Below, piece after piece: positions 18,269-27,157 of a DNA stretch of 64,000 nt (position 1 is the stretch's first letter; each line of letters begins with the position of its first letter). This DNA comes from Sphingomonas sp. CFBP 13720 (GTDB lineage: Bacteria > Pseudomonadota > Alphaproteobacteria > Sphingomonadales > Sphingomonadaceae). The translations under genes and the position numbers were made by a program. Location: positions 62,001 through 126,000 of the forward strand of contig NZ_JACYVA010000002.1 of NCBI RefSeq assembly GCF_014842075.1, in the 5' to 3' direction. The notes under the pieces are model-generated. The model had not been told where the DNA came from. It worked only from the letters and a program-made list of their open reading frames with translations, and searched no databases.

Positions 18269-18802
18269 CTACGCCCGGGCGGCGTTGTGCGCCAGCGCGT
18301 CGATCTTCGCCTCCAGCACCGCCAGCCGCCCGATCACGTCGGTCTCCAGCCTGGCATGCAGCGCGAGGATATCGATCTCCGCCCGCAAATTGGTTTCATA
18401 GTCCAGCCGCGCCGCCAGCCGGTCCTTTTCGGACTGGCGGTTCTGGCTCATCATGATGACCGGCGCCTGGATCGCCGCCAGCGTCGACAGCATCAGGTTC
18501 AGGAAGATGTAGGGATAGGGGTCGAACGCCATCCCGAACCGCGCCAGCACGTCGGTGTTAAGCAGCATCCACCCGAACAGCACCACCGTAAAGCCGATGA
18601 TGAACCCCCATGATCCGCCGACCGCCGCCACCCGATCGGCAAGGCGGTTGCCGAACGTCGCGCGCGCGTCCGACTCGTCGGCGGCGTCGCGCGCGATCGG
18701 CGTCCCGCGTTCGATCGCATCGAGGACGCGGCGTTCCTCCACCCCGTCCGGGTCGCCATGACCATGCAGCAGGCCGGCGGCGAGGTGGCGGGCCCGCGAC
18801 AC
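18269..18802 (-). CDS. DUF1003 domain membrane protein
   Basis: With GTG 18802 as start, the protein is 177 aa. Two membrane helices (about 65-85, GSWGFIIGFTVVLFGWMLLN, and about 98-118, PYIFLNLMLSTLAAIQAPVI) are followed by SQNRQSEKDRLAARLDYETN and a coiled-coil-like tail, the DUF1003 signature. The frame is open far upstream but there it shadows the DUF2312 gene. The GTG lies 6 bp after the DUF2312 stop, suggesting coupling; a second in-frame GTG (VEERRVLD) is an alternative. Function unknown. Confidence 0.82.
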   Translation of the reverse strand: MSRARHLAAGLLHGHGDPDGVEERRVLDAIERGTPIARDAADESDARATFGNRLADRVAAVGGSWGFIIGFTVVLFGWMLLNTDVLARFGMAFDPYPYIFLNLMLSTLAAIQAPVIMMSQNRQSEKDRLAARLDYETNLRAEIDILALHARLETDVIGRLAVLEAKIDALAHNAARA

Positions 18803-18807
18803 GTCGT

Positions 18808-19044
18808 TCAGATGCCCAGCGCGGTCTTGTACGTTTCCAGCAACATGTCCGCTTCGTCGCGGTGATGCTTTTCCATCCGGCGCAGGCGGATGATCGTGCG
18901 CATGGTCTTCACGTCGAACCCGGTCGACTTGGCTTCGCCATAGACGTCCTTGATATCGTCGCTGATACCCTTCTTTTCCTCTTCCAGCCGCTCGATCCGT
19001 TCGATCAGCAGCCGCAATTGTTCGGCCGAAACATTCTCGCTCAT
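18808..19044 (-). CDS. DUF2312 (GapR-like) small DNA-binding protein
   Basis: 78 aa, almost entirely coiled-coil (AEQLRLLIERIERLEEEKKG) and then a KTMRTIIRLRRMEKHHRDE helix. This matches DUF2312, the family of Caulobacter GapR, which binds overtwisted AT-rich DNA and assists topoisomerases. Length and both helices are complete. A nucleoid-associated role is inferred from the family. Confidence 0.9.
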   Translation of the reverse strand: MSENVSAEQLRLLIERIERLEEEKKGISDDIKDVYGEAKSTGFDVKTMRTIIRLRRMEKHHRDEADMLLETYKTALGI

Positions 19045-19120
19045 GGGGTTCCCTCAAGGGTGTCGAAATGGTGAGCCGGCGCGCCTAGCCGATCGTGGCG
19101 GCCGCCTCAATGGCCGGGGG

Positions 19121-19480
19121 TCAGCGCGGTTCGGTCATCGCGGGCGGATCGCTGGCCGGGAAACTGTCGTCCAGCGCATCGTCCAGCGCGGCATCGGTGC
19201 GGTTGCGCGCGACGCTTTCGTCCATCCGCGCGATCTGTTCGGGAGTCGCGGGCAACTGGTGCGTCGCCTTCCACTGGGCATAGGGCATGCCGTACACCGC
19301 CTCGCGCCCGGCCTCCTTCGACACGCCCGCCGCCTCGCCCAGCCAGTCGCCCAGACAGTTTCGGCAGAATCCCGCCAGTCCCATCAGGTCGACATTCTGC
19401 GCATCGGTGCGATGTTGCAGGTGGCGGACCAACCGGCGGAACGCCGCCGCCTGCGCCTTGTCGTCAATCGAATCGATCAC
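19121..19480 (-). CDS. DUF1244 family protein with ASDPP acidic tail
   Basis: The GTG at 19480 is preceded by GGAGGG, giving 119 aa. The DUF1244 core includes RLVRHLQHRTDAQNVDLMGL and the cysteine-containing stretch GFCRNCLGDWL (about residues 36-46). The C-terminal tail DDALDDSFPASDPPAM is a short motif common in Sphingomonadaceae proteins. It lies divergent from pyruvate kinase with a 69-bp spacer. No function is known for the family. Confidence 0.88.
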   Translation of the reverse strand: MIDSIDDKAQAAAFRRLVRHLQHRTDAQNVDLMGLAGFCRNCLGDWLGEAAGVSKEAGREAVYGMPYAQWKATHQLPATPEQIARMDESVARNRTDAALDDALDDSFPASDPPAMTEPR

Positions 19481-19549
19481 ATCGCCCTCCGAGGTTGATC
19501 GGTTGCGAATAACGCTTAGAGGCAGGCGCGCAAACGTCGGAGAGTGATA

Positions 19550-21016
19550 ATGACCAAGGCCATCAGCCCCCGTTCGCGCAAGGTCCGCGTACTCGCCACG
19601 CTCGGCCCCGCCAGCAACACGCCCGAAATGATCGCGAAGCTGTTCGAAGCCGGCGCCGACGCGTTCCGGGTCAACATGAGCCACGGCGACCAGCAATCGA
19701 AAGTCGCGACGATCCAGGCGATCCGCGGCCTCGAAAAGCTGTACGGTCGCCCGACCACGATCCTCGCCGATCTTCAGGGTCCGAAGCTGCGCGTCGGCCG
19801 CTTCGCCGAAGGCAAGGTGATGCTCGAAACCGGACAGCGGTTCGTGCTCGACCGGTCGAGCGAGCCGGGCGACGCCAGCCGCGTCGAACTGCCGCACGAC
19901 GAAATCTTCGCCGCGATCGCCCGCGACGCGCGGCTGCTGCTCGACGACGGCAAGCTGGTGCTGCGCGTGACCGACCATAGCGACGACCGGATCGAAACCG
20001 TGGTCGTCGTCGGCGGCGCGCTGTCCAATTCGAAGGGGCTGAACGTCCCCGACGTCGTGCTGCCGATGGCCGCGCTGACGCCCAAGGATATTTCCGACCT
20101 GCATTTCGCGGTCGAACAGGGCGTCGACTGGATCGCGCTGTCGTTCGTGCAGCGGCCCGAGGATCTGGCCGAGGCGCGCAAGCTGATCCAGGGCCGCGCC
20201 GCGCTGCTCGCCAAGATCGAAAAGCCGTCGGCGGTCGCCCGGCTGGAAGAGATCGTCGAACAGTGCGACGGCGTGATGGTCGCGCGCGGCGATCTGGGCG
20301 TCGAACTGCCGCCGCAATCGGTGCCGCCGCTTCAGAAGCGCATCGTCGAAACCGCCCGACGGCTGGGCCGTCCGGTCGTCGTCGCGACGCAGATGCTCGA
20401 ATCGATGATCAGCTCGCCGTCGCCGACCCGGGCGGAAGTGTCCGACGTGGCGACCGCCGTCTATGACGGGGCGGATGCGATCATGTTGTCGGCGGAAAGC
20501 GCGGCGGGCAGCTGGCCGATCGAATCGGTGACGATGATGAACGACATCGCCCATGCGGTCGAACGCGACCCCGCGCATGGCGACCGCGTCCATTTCACCG
20601 TGCTGCGTCCCGACCCGACCACCGCCGACGCGCTGGCCGAAGCCGCCAAGAACATCGCCGCGACGGTCGATGCGAAGGCGATCCTGTGCTTCACCTTCTC
20701 CGGGTCGACCGCGCGCCGCATCGCGCGCGAACGTCCGTCGGTGCCGATCATGGTGCTGACCCCGCGCAAGGAAACCGCGCGGCGGCTGGGTCTGTTGTGG
20801 GGCGTCCATGCCGTCCACACCCGCGACGTCGAATCGTTCGAGGAAATGGTGGCAAAGGCCAAGCGCATGGTCCTGCGCCACAATATCGCGTCGGCGGGCG
20901 ACCGCGTGGTCGTATGCGCGGGCGTGCCGTTCGGAACGCCGGGATCGACCAACGTGCTGCACGTCGTGCAAATCGTCGGTGACGAGCTGAAGAACTATTC
21001 GAAGAACGAGGCGTAA
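19550..21016 (+). CDS. pyk: pyruvate kinase
   Basis: 488 aa from ATG 19550, which follows GGAGAG; an in-frame GTG two codons earlier is possible. Motifs are the N-terminal KVRVLATLGPASN, ADLQGPKLR, the active-site LLAKIEKPSAV and VARGDLGVELP region, and the C-terminal domain (VRTRD-type loop near HTRDVESFEE). It converts phosphoenolpyruvate and ADP to pyruvate and ATP. It appears to be transcribed alone. Confidence 0.97.
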   Translation: MTKAISPRSRKVRVLATLGPASNTPEMIAKLFEAGADAFRVNMSHGDQQSKVATIQAIRGLEKLYGRPTTILADLQGPKLRVGRFAEGKVMLETGQRFVLDRSSEPGDASRVELPHDEIFAAIARDARLLLDDGKLVLRVTDHSDDRIETVVVVGGALSNSKGLNVPDVVLPMAALTPKDISDLHFAVEQGVDWIALSFVQRPEDLAEARKLIQGRAALLAKIEKPSAVARLEEIVEQCDGVMVARGDLGVELPPQSVPPLQKRIVETARRLGRPVVVATQMLESMISSPSPTRAEVSDVATAVYDGADAIMLSAESAAGSWPIESVTMMNDIAHAVERDPAHGDRVHFTVLRPDPTTADALAEAAKNIAATVDAKAILCFTFSGSTARRIARERPSVPIMVLTPRKETARRLGLLWGVHAVHTRDVESFEEMVAKAKRMVLRHNIASAGDRVVVCAGVPFGTPGSTNVLHVVQIVGDELKNYSKNEA

Positions 21017-21198
21017 GACTGCCCGATTCCGACGTGTTTCGGACCAGCCGTTCGTCGGCAAGTCTGACCGGTACGTCGCCGACCGTGGAAGCATCTGCGG
21101 CTCGTGCCGGGCGAAGAAAAGTTATGCGCCCGAAACGCGGGTAGCTCGACTTCGCTCGGCATGGCCGGTTCGAAACAAGGACGCGAGCCCGTCCCTGT

Positions 21199-21262
21199 CC
21201 CTCATGAGTAGTCATTGCGCTTGCTGAAATGGCGTGTCGAAGGACCGGCGCCGATGCTTCGA
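21199..21262. repeat. large palindromic repeat, degenerate inverted copy A
   Basis: The sequence ATGAGTAGTCATTGCGCTTG followed by CTGAAATGGC and a TCGAAGGACC stretch matches the reverse complement of the right arm of copies B-D. Only one arm is clear; similarity to the other arm may continue left towards 21110 (TCGACTTCGCTCGGC). Confidence 0.6.
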
Positions 21263-21313
21263 ACGATCGGGTGCCTCATGCGCCGCATGGCGATAGCATG
21301 ATGAGTTTAGGGC

Positions 21314-21425
21314 CACCCGTTCGTGCTGAGTAGCGACTGAGCGAAGTCGAAGGCGCGTATCGAAGCATCCGTGGCAGTCCTTGAATCCGCCATTTCGACA
21401 AGCGCAATGGCACTCAGGATAAGGG
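21314..21425. repeat. large palindromic repeat, copy B
   Basis: The left arm reads CGTGCTGAGTAGCGACTGAG and then CGAAGTCGAAGGCGCGTATCGAAGC. The right arm is its imperfect reverse complement (CCATTTCGACAAGCGCAATGG, CACTCAGGAT). Each arm is about 50 bp. The same element occurs at 28844 and 30524. Confidence 0.85.
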
Positions 21426-21773
21426 GTCACACCTGATATCATCGCGCGCCAGGGATATGTCGCGAAGGATGATCCGGCCCGACCGACCTCGACCTGGCGC
21501 AACCACCGGTCAACACGGACGGGGTTGAAGCGTGACCGGACCACGTTGAAACATCGTCATCGGCCTGCGCGCGACCGCTGCGCTGCGAAGCGTTGTTGCC
21601 GTGATGCTTCGTTGTTCGTCGGTCACGATGCCCCGGCATCGCTTCCTCCTCACGTGTTGCACCACGCCAGAACCACCTCCGCGCCGATGATTCAACCTGA
21701 TCCGGTCCCGCTTGGGCGGTACGTCATGATCCTCTGACGCAACCCGATTCGCGCTGCGGAAATGGGTTCAGCG

Positions 21774-22571
21774 TCAGCCTTCCTCGGTCGCCTCCGCGAC
21801 GACGACCTCGACATCGATCGCTTCGTCGCCCTGCCCCATGCGCACGCCAGCGATCGGTGCGGCACCGGCAGCGTCGAGCGCGGTCGCGACGCGGACATGG
21901 TCGAGGCCGGGACGCCCGCCCATCGCCGGGTCGAACGCATACCAGCCGTCGCCGACATAGGCCTCCGCCCATGCGTGCGGCGTCGCAGTCCGGCGTTCGA
22001 CATCGCCCGACAGGCTGTAGCCGGAGACATAGCGTGCCGGCACACCCTGCGCGCGCGCAGCGGCGACGAAGATCTGCGCCATGTCGCGCGCGCTGGCCGT
22101 ATCGTCCGCCGCAGCCGCCTCCGCGCTGCGAATCGTCGGAACCGGACGCCGGTCGAGCGGCCAACGCGCGTGGATCGCGGCGGCCAGCGCGGTCATCGCC
22201 GCCAGATCGCCGCCGGTCGCCAGCGCGCGGATCGTGTCGTCCGCCTGCGTCAACGGCGTTTCGCGGTGGAACAGTTCGGGCGGAAACGGCTCGGTCGTCC
22301 CCTCGATCGCACCGTCGTCCTCGGTCAGTAACACCTCGCCCGACACCGTCAGCACCAGCGTGTCGATCGGCCCTTCGGCATAGAGCATCAGCGTCTTGTT
22401 GCCATAGCCGTCGACCCCGTCGCGCAACCGTGCGTCGCAATCGACGTCGATGCGCCAGTGCACCACCGTCTGATGCGTCGTGTCGCCGGGCACCAGCCGC
22501 AACAACTGAACGATGCGCGCCTGCGGTTCGGTGAAGCGATAGCGGGTTTCGTGCTGGACGGTCAGGCGCAT
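21774..22571 (-). CDS. transglutaminase-like protein lacking the catalytic cysteine
   Basis: A 265-aa protein. The N-terminal bacterial transglutaminase beta domain starts MRLTVQHETRYRFTEP, and the transglutaminase core covers about residues 140-225. In active relatives the core reads G-[VI]-C-[RQ]-D-[FY]-A; here it reads TASARDMAQ near residue 160, so Ala replaces the nucleophilic Cys. The His (TPHAWAEAYV) and Asp (YAFDPA) of the triad remain, as does the downstream ARYVSGYS strand. The codon is a clear GCG in a well-kept frame, so this looks like a natural pseudoenzyme rather than a frameshift. Its start overlaps the alpha-E stop (TGATG). Confidence 0.88.
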   Translation of the reverse strand: MRLTVQHETRYRFTEPQARIVQLLRLVPGDTTHQTVVHWRIDVDCDARLRDGVDGYGNKTLMLYAEGPIDTLVLTVSGEVLLTEDDGAIEGTTEPFPPELFHRETPLTQADDTIRALATGGDLAAMTALAAAIHARWPLDRRPVPTIRSAEAAAADDTASARDMAQIFVAAARAQGVPARYVSGYSLSGDVERRTATPHAWAEAYVGDGWYAFDPAMGGRPGLDHVRVATALDAAGAAPIAGVRMGQGDEAIDVEVVVAEATEEG

Positions 22572-23506
22572 CAGATGAACCGGAACTGGCGTGCGATCGC
22601 GGCGTCGAGCATCGCATTCTCCCGGATGAAGGCGGTCAGATATTCGTGCAGCCCGCTGACGATCACTTCATGCGCCCGCGTCTTCTGCATCCGTGCCAGC
22701 CGCGCCCGCGCCATGCGGTCGGCCTCGCCCTGAAACCCGGTGCGCTTGCCCAGCAGGTTCAGCATCTCGACGGTTTCGTCGACGCATGCCGCCAGACTGC
22801 GCGGCACTTCGCCCCGGCACAGCAGCAATTCGATCACGCTGGATGGGCGCAACCCCTCGCTGTACAGCCAGCGATAGGCGGTGACGGCGGATACCGTCTG
22901 CAGGATCGTGGTCCACTGGTCGCGGTCGATCGCGCCGCCCACCCGCTCGCCTTCGGGCAGCAACAGGTGATATTTGACGTCGATCAGCCGCGCGGTGTTG
23001 TCGGCACGTTCGATCGCGGCGCCCAGCTGAATGAACCACGTCGCCTCGTTCTTCATCATGCGCTGTACCGCGCCTTCGAACCCGCGCGCCTCGGCCTTGA
23101 TCGCCTCGACCAGTCCCAGCGTATCGGCGTCTTCGCCGATGGGGCCGTTGAAGACGATCCACGCCCGATTGATCGCGGTCCATGCGTCGCGGGTCAGCGC
23201 GGTGCGCACCGCCTTGGCATTGTTGCGCGCGGCGTCGAGGCACCACAGGATCGATCCGCCATGGCTGCGGTCATAGGTCAGGAACCGCGCCACCTCCGCC
23301 TGCCCGACCTCTTGCCCGGTCGCCGCGAAGCTTTCCTCGGTATAGCTGACCGCCAGTGCGCTGGCCCATGCCGCATCGCCCGCCGGACGCGACGACAGCG
23401 CGTCGAGCCGCACCGTCGCCTCGACCAGCCGGGCGAGGAAGTCGGCGCGCTCGACATAGCGGCCCAGCCAATACAGCGAGGCGGCGGTACGCGACAGCAT
23501 CGCCAT
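22571..23506 (-). CDS. alpha-E domain protein
   Basis: A 311-aa all-helical protein of the alpha-E family, starting MAMLSRTAASLYWLGRYVERAD, which is the family signature. It continues with helical repeats such as EVARFLTYDRSHGGSILWCL and ARDAWTAINRAW-like segments. The function is not established biochemically. The family is found between circularly permuted ATP-grasp and transglutaminase genes and has been proposed to belong to a peptide-ligation pathway. Both junctions with its neighbours are TGATG overlaps. Confidence 0.92.
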   Translation of the reverse strand: MAMLSRTAASLYWLGRYVERADFLARLVEATVRLDALSSRPAGDAAWASALAVSYTEESFAATGQEVGQAEVARFLTYDRSHGGSILWCLDAARNNAKAVRTALTRDAWTAINRAWIVFNGPIGEDADTLGLVEAIKAEARGFEGAVQRMMKNEATWFIQLGAAIERADNTARLIDVKYHLLLPEGERVGGAIDRDQWTTILQTVSAVTAYRWLYSEGLRPSSVIELLLCRGEVPRSLAACVDETVEMLNLLGKRTGFQGEADRMARARLARMQKTRAHEVIVSGLHEYLTAFIRENAMLDAAIARQFRFI

Positions 23507-24993
23507 CAGCGCACACCCTGCGACTGGGTCATGCCGCCCATCGACTGCGACTGAACCGGCGTGGGGGCGTCGTCCATCAGCACGAAACTGTCCTTCGTCC
23601 CGCCGCCCTGGCTGGAATTAACGACCAGCGATCCTTCCTTCAGCGCGACACGGGTCAGGCCGCCCGGCACCACCTGCACCTGGTTCGCGCCGGTCAGCAC
23701 GAACGGACGGAAATCGACATGGCGCGGCGCGACCCCGCTTTCGGTCAGCGTCGGCACGGTCGACAGCGCCAGCGTCGGCTGCGCGATATAGCGCTGCGGA
23801 CTCGCGATCAGCGCGGTGCGGAACTCGGCGATCTCCGCCTTCGACGCGGTCGGTCCGACCAGCATGCCGTATCCGCCGGATCCGTCGACCAGCTTCACCA
23901 CCACCTCGTCCAGATGGTCGAGCACATATTTCAACGCCTGCGGCTCGCGGCAGCGCCACGTCTCGACATTGGGCAACAGCGGCTCGCTCTCCGAATAGAA
24001 GCGGACGATTTCGGGCATGTAGCTATAGATCGCCTTATCGTCGGCGATGCCGTTGCCCGGCGCGTTGACCAGGGCGACGTTGCCCGCGCGATACGCCGCG
24101 ATCAGTCCCGGCACGCCCAGCAGCGAATCGGGTCGGAACACCACGGGGTCGATATAATCGTCGTCGATCCGGCGATAGATCACGTCGACACGCACCCGCC
24201 CGGCGATCGTCTGCATATAGACCATGTCGTCGTCGATCAGCAGATCGGCCGGCTCGACCAGTTCGATCCCCATCGAATCGGCAAGGAAACTATGTTCGTA
24301 ATAGGCCGAATTGAAATGGCCGGGGGTCAGCACGACGCAGTTGGGATTCGCCCCGGCATCGGGCGGCGCCACCGACCGCATCGTTTCCAGCAACCGGTCG
24401 GGATAGCTGTCGACCGCCGCCACGCGGAAATTGCGGAACAGTTCGGGGCACAGCCGGATCATCGCCTCGCGATTTTCCAGCATGTACGACACGCCCGACG
24501 GGGTTCGCGCATTGTCTTCCAGCACGAAGAATTCATCCGGACCGGTGCGGACCAGATCGATGCCGCAGATATGCGCCCACACGCCGTGCGGGGGACGGAT
24601 GCCGGCGATCTCCGGCCGGAACTGCGCATTGCCGTAAATCAGTTCGGGCGGCAGCACCCCGGCCTTCAGGATGCGGCGCTCGCCATAGATGTCGTCCAGA
24701 AACGCGTTGATCGCCTGCGTCCGCTGGATCAGCCCCTGCGACAACCGGGTCCATTCGTCGGGCATGAACACGCGCGGCACGATATCGAACGGGATGATGC
24801 GCTCCGCCGCCTCGCTGTCGCCATAGACGGCGAAGGTGATGCCGAGCTGGCGAAACGTCGCTTCCGCCGATTGCAGCCGCCGCCGCAACTCACGCGGGGG
24901 CACGTCGCGCATCCACCGCGCCAGTGCCGCCAGTTCGCCACGCGGAGCATCCGGCCCGCCATGTCCCCAGATTTCGTCGAACGCCTGCCCCAT
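23506..24993 (-). CDS. circularly permuted ATP-grasp protein
   Basis: 495 aa from ATG 24993, preceded by GGAGGACC. The permuted ATP-grasp order is visible: FVLEDNARTPSGVSYMLENR near residue 175 and the metal-binding DYIDPVVFR region. The later GSGGYGMLVGP is the nucleotide-binding loop, and VNSSQGGGTKDSFVL is at the C-terminus. Known context: these proteins travel with alpha-E and transglutaminase genes and are predicted amide-bond (peptide) ligases. It is the first gene of the coupled trio. Substrate unknown. Confidence 0.92.
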   Translation of the reverse strand: MGQAFDEIWGHGGPDAPRGELAALARWMRDVPPRELRRRLQSAEATFRQLGITFAVYGDSEAAERIIPFDIVPRVFMPDEWTRLSQGLIQRTQAINAFLDDIYGERRILKAGVLPPELIYGNAQFRPEIAGIRPPHGVWAHICGIDLVRTGPDEFFVLEDNARTPSGVSYMLENREAMIRLCPELFRNFRVAAVDSYPDRLLETMRSVAPPDAGANPNCVVLTPGHFNSAYYEHSFLADSMGIELVEPADLLIDDDMVYMQTIAGRVRVDVIYRRIDDDYIDPVVFRPDSLLGVPGLIAAYRAGNVALVNAPGNGIADDKAIYSYMPEIVRFYSESEPLLPNVETWRCREPQALKYVLDHLDEVVVKLVDGSGGYGMLVGPTASKAEIAEFRTALIASPQRYIAQPTLALSTVPTLTESGVAPRHVDFRPFVLTGANQVQVVPGGLTRVALKEGSLVVNSSQGGGTKDSFVLMDDAPTPVQSQSMGGMTQSQGVR

Positions 24994-25086
24994 CGGTCCT
25001 CCAAAGCCGCGACCCGGCGGTTGGTTGCATGCTGCAGTGCGAAAAGGGTGGCGGCAAGCCCCTTGATTCACGCATCCGTAATATTG

Positions 25087-27105
25087 CTACCCCGCGACCA
25101 GATCGGTCAGCATCGCGGGCGTCAGCACCTGCGGCAACACCTGCGGCCGGTCGCTGCCCGGCGCGTACCACAGGTACAGCGGCACGCCCGCGCGGTTATG
25201 CGCTTCGATGAAGCGGCCCAGTGCCGGGTCGCCATCGGTCCAGTCGCCGACCAGCACCTTGACCCCGCCCTTGGCGAACGCGTCGCCGACCGCGCGCGTG
25301 TCGATCGCCGCCTTCTCGTTCACCTTGCACGTCAGGCACCAGTCGGCGGTGAAATAGGCGAAAACCGGCTTGCCCTCCGCACGCAACGCCGCCAGCCGTG
25401 CCTCGCCGAACGGTTCGGCCCCGGCGATGCCCGTCGCCGCCTGTGCCGGCGGCGCGCGATCGACGATGCCCGTCGCACCGATCGCCAGCACCAGCGCGGC
25501 GATCCCCGGCCACCACGCCCGGTCGCGGCCCGCCGCCTGCCGCCTGCCGGTCCACCACAGCCCCAGCCCGGCGGCCAGCATCGCGCCCAGCCCCAGCGCC
25601 ATGCCGTCGACCCCCGCCTGCCGCCCCAATATCCATGCCAGCGCCAGCGCGGTCAGGAACATCGGCACCGACAGCGCCTTGCGGAACACGTCCATCCACG
25701 CGCCCGGCTTCGGCATCCGCCGCCGCAACGCGGGCACGAACCCCAGCAGCAGGAACGGCAGCGCGAGGCCCAGCCCTAGCCCCCCGAACACCGCCATCGC
25801 CGCGCCCCATGGCAGCACCAGCGCCGATCCCAGCGCCGCGCCCATGAACGGCCCGGTGCACGGCGTCGCGACGAACGCGGCCAGCGCACCGGTGGCGAAC
25901 GCCCCGCCCCGCCCGTTCCGCGTTCCGACCTGCGGCGTCGGCAGTTCGAACAGCCCCGCCAGATTGAGCGCGATCGCGCCGGTCAGCACGAACAGCGCCA
26001 GCACGACGCGCGGGTCGGTCAACTGGAACGCCCAACCCGCCGCCACCCCGCCCGCGCGGATCGCCAGCAGGATGCCGCCCAACGCCAGACAGGTCACGAC
26101 CGCACCGGCGGTATAGGCCACCCCTTCCGCCCGCGCATGCGCCGCCGACTGGCCCGACCGGGCGAGGCTCAACGCCTTCAGGCTCAGGATCGGGAACACG
26201 CAAGGCATGACGTTGAGCAACAGCCCCCCCAGCAACGCGCCCGCGAACGCCAGCAGCGCCGCGCGCCACGCGCCCGCCTGCACCGGTTCGGCGACCACCC
26301 CCGGCGTCGCACGGATCGCGAAGCCGCGTCCGTCGCCGGTCGCCAGCACGCCCTCGACCACGGCCGGGCTGCCCGTCCCCATGGTCGACACGATGATCGC
26401 GTCGCCATCGCGCGCGATCGTCTGTGGCGCTTCATAGGCGACCGCCTGTTCGGTCAGCGGAAAGAAATATGCGTCGCCGATCGCCACGCCCGCCGGAAAC
26501 GGCACGCGCAGGCGAAAGCGCTCACCCCCCTGATAGGTCGCGGGCGATCCGATCGGCTGCGGCAATGCCCGCCGCCACGTATCGAACTGTCCGCGCCGCT
26601 CGGCTGTCACCGCGCCGTCGCCGACGACCAGATCGGCCGACAGCGTCGCGCGTTCGGGCACGCAGATCTCCCGCGTACACACCAGATAATCGATCGCCAG
26701 CCGCACCGGCAGCGCGGTGCCCTTCGCCAACCCGGCGGGAACGCGCAACTGCGTCAGCAGCGTCCATGGCCGTTCGTAGACATAGTTCATGATGCCTTCG
26801 ACCAGCAGCCGCTGCGGCACCGGATAGCGTAGTTCGCCGACGGCCCCGCCTGCGGGCAGCGTCCAGTCGAGCCGCGGCTGGGTGCCGACCGCGCCGGGAT
26901 TGCGCCAATATCCGTGCCATCCGGCATCGGGCTGCGACACCAACGCCAGCGCGACGGTCGATCCCGCCGCCGGCGTGTCGCTTTCGGCCACCATCCGCAT
27001 CTGGATATGGCGCTGGCCCGGCACCTGCGCCGCCGCCGGCATCGCCCCCGCCATCAGGATCAGCAGAAGGACGATTCGCTGCATTAGCGTTCTTGCCGGT
27101 GTCAT
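25087..27105 (-). CDS. dsbD: DsbD-type thiol:disulfide interchange protein
   Basis: 672 aa with a signal peptide (cleavage after AMPAAAQ). The N-terminal periplasmic domain contains a DYLVCTREICVPE cysteine pair. The central eight-helix domain has the two membrane cysteines in NVMPCVFPILSLK and FVATPCTGPFMGAA. The C-terminal thioredoxin domain has ADWCLTCKVNE. It carries electrons from cytoplasmic thioredoxin to periplasmic substrates. The large N-terminal domain is more like the ScsB subtype than E. coli DsbD. The start is ATG 27105 or 27084; frames further upstream shadow the divergent phosphatase gene. Confidence 0.9.
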   Translation of the reverse strand: MTPARTLMQRIVLLLILMAGAMPAAAQVPGQRHIQMRMVAESDTPAAGSTVALALVSQPDAGWHGYWRNPGAVGTQPRLDWTLPAGGAVGELRYPVPQRLLVEGIMNYVYERPWTLLTQLRVPAGLAKGTALPVRLAIDYLVCTREICVPERATLSADLVVGDGAVTAERRGQFDTWRRALPQPIGSPATYQGGERFRLRVPFPAGVAIGDAYFFPLTEQAVAYEAPQTIARDGDAIIVSTMGTGSPAVVEGVLATGDGRGFAIRATPGVVAEPVQAGAWRAALLAFAGALLGGLLLNVMPCVFPILSLKALSLARSGQSAAHARAEGVAYTAGAVVTCLALGGILLAIRAGGVAAGWAFQLTDPRVVLALFVLTGAIALNLAGLFELPTPQVGTRNGRGGAFATGALAAFVATPCTGPFMGAALGSALVLPWGAAMAVFGGLGLGLALPFLLLGFVPALRRRMPKPGAWMDVFRKALSVPMFLTALALAWILGRQAGVDGMALGLGAMLAAGLGLWWTGRRQAAGRDRAWWPGIAALVLAIGATGIVDRAPPAQAATGIAGAEPFGEARLAALRAEGKPVFAYFTADWCLTCKVNEKAAIDTRAVGDAFAKGGVKVLVGDWTDGDPALGRFIEAHNRAGVPLYLWYAPGSDRPQVLPQVLTPAMLTDLVAG

Positions 27106-27157
27106 ATCCCGGCGGTAGCGGAGATCCGGGACGGATGCACCGTCCACGGAGTACCCG

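Larger units (their letters stand above)
21017..21773. other. 757-bp spacer between two convergent genes, holding palindromic repeats
   Basis: No frame here looks like protein. The left part (about 21199-21262) and middle (21314-21425) hold copies of the large palindromic repeat listed separately. The remainder (21430-21770) shows no gene, RNA or terminator that I can support. Confidence 0.7.

Noticed and set aside
19121..21094. 657-codon minus-strand frame over pyruvate kinase
   Set aside because: Only its last 119 codons (DUF1244) look like protein; the remainder is the antisense of pyk.
22081..22110. Frameshift explaining the missing transglutaminase Cys
   Set aside because: Residues on both sides stay in frame and keep family similarity, so a simple substitution is more likely.
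23356..25779. 807-codon plus-strand frame across the ATP-grasp and alpha-E genes
   Set aside because: Composition (His, Arg, Gln, Asp) is that of a reverse-strand shadow; the minus strand holds three recognisable coupled genes.
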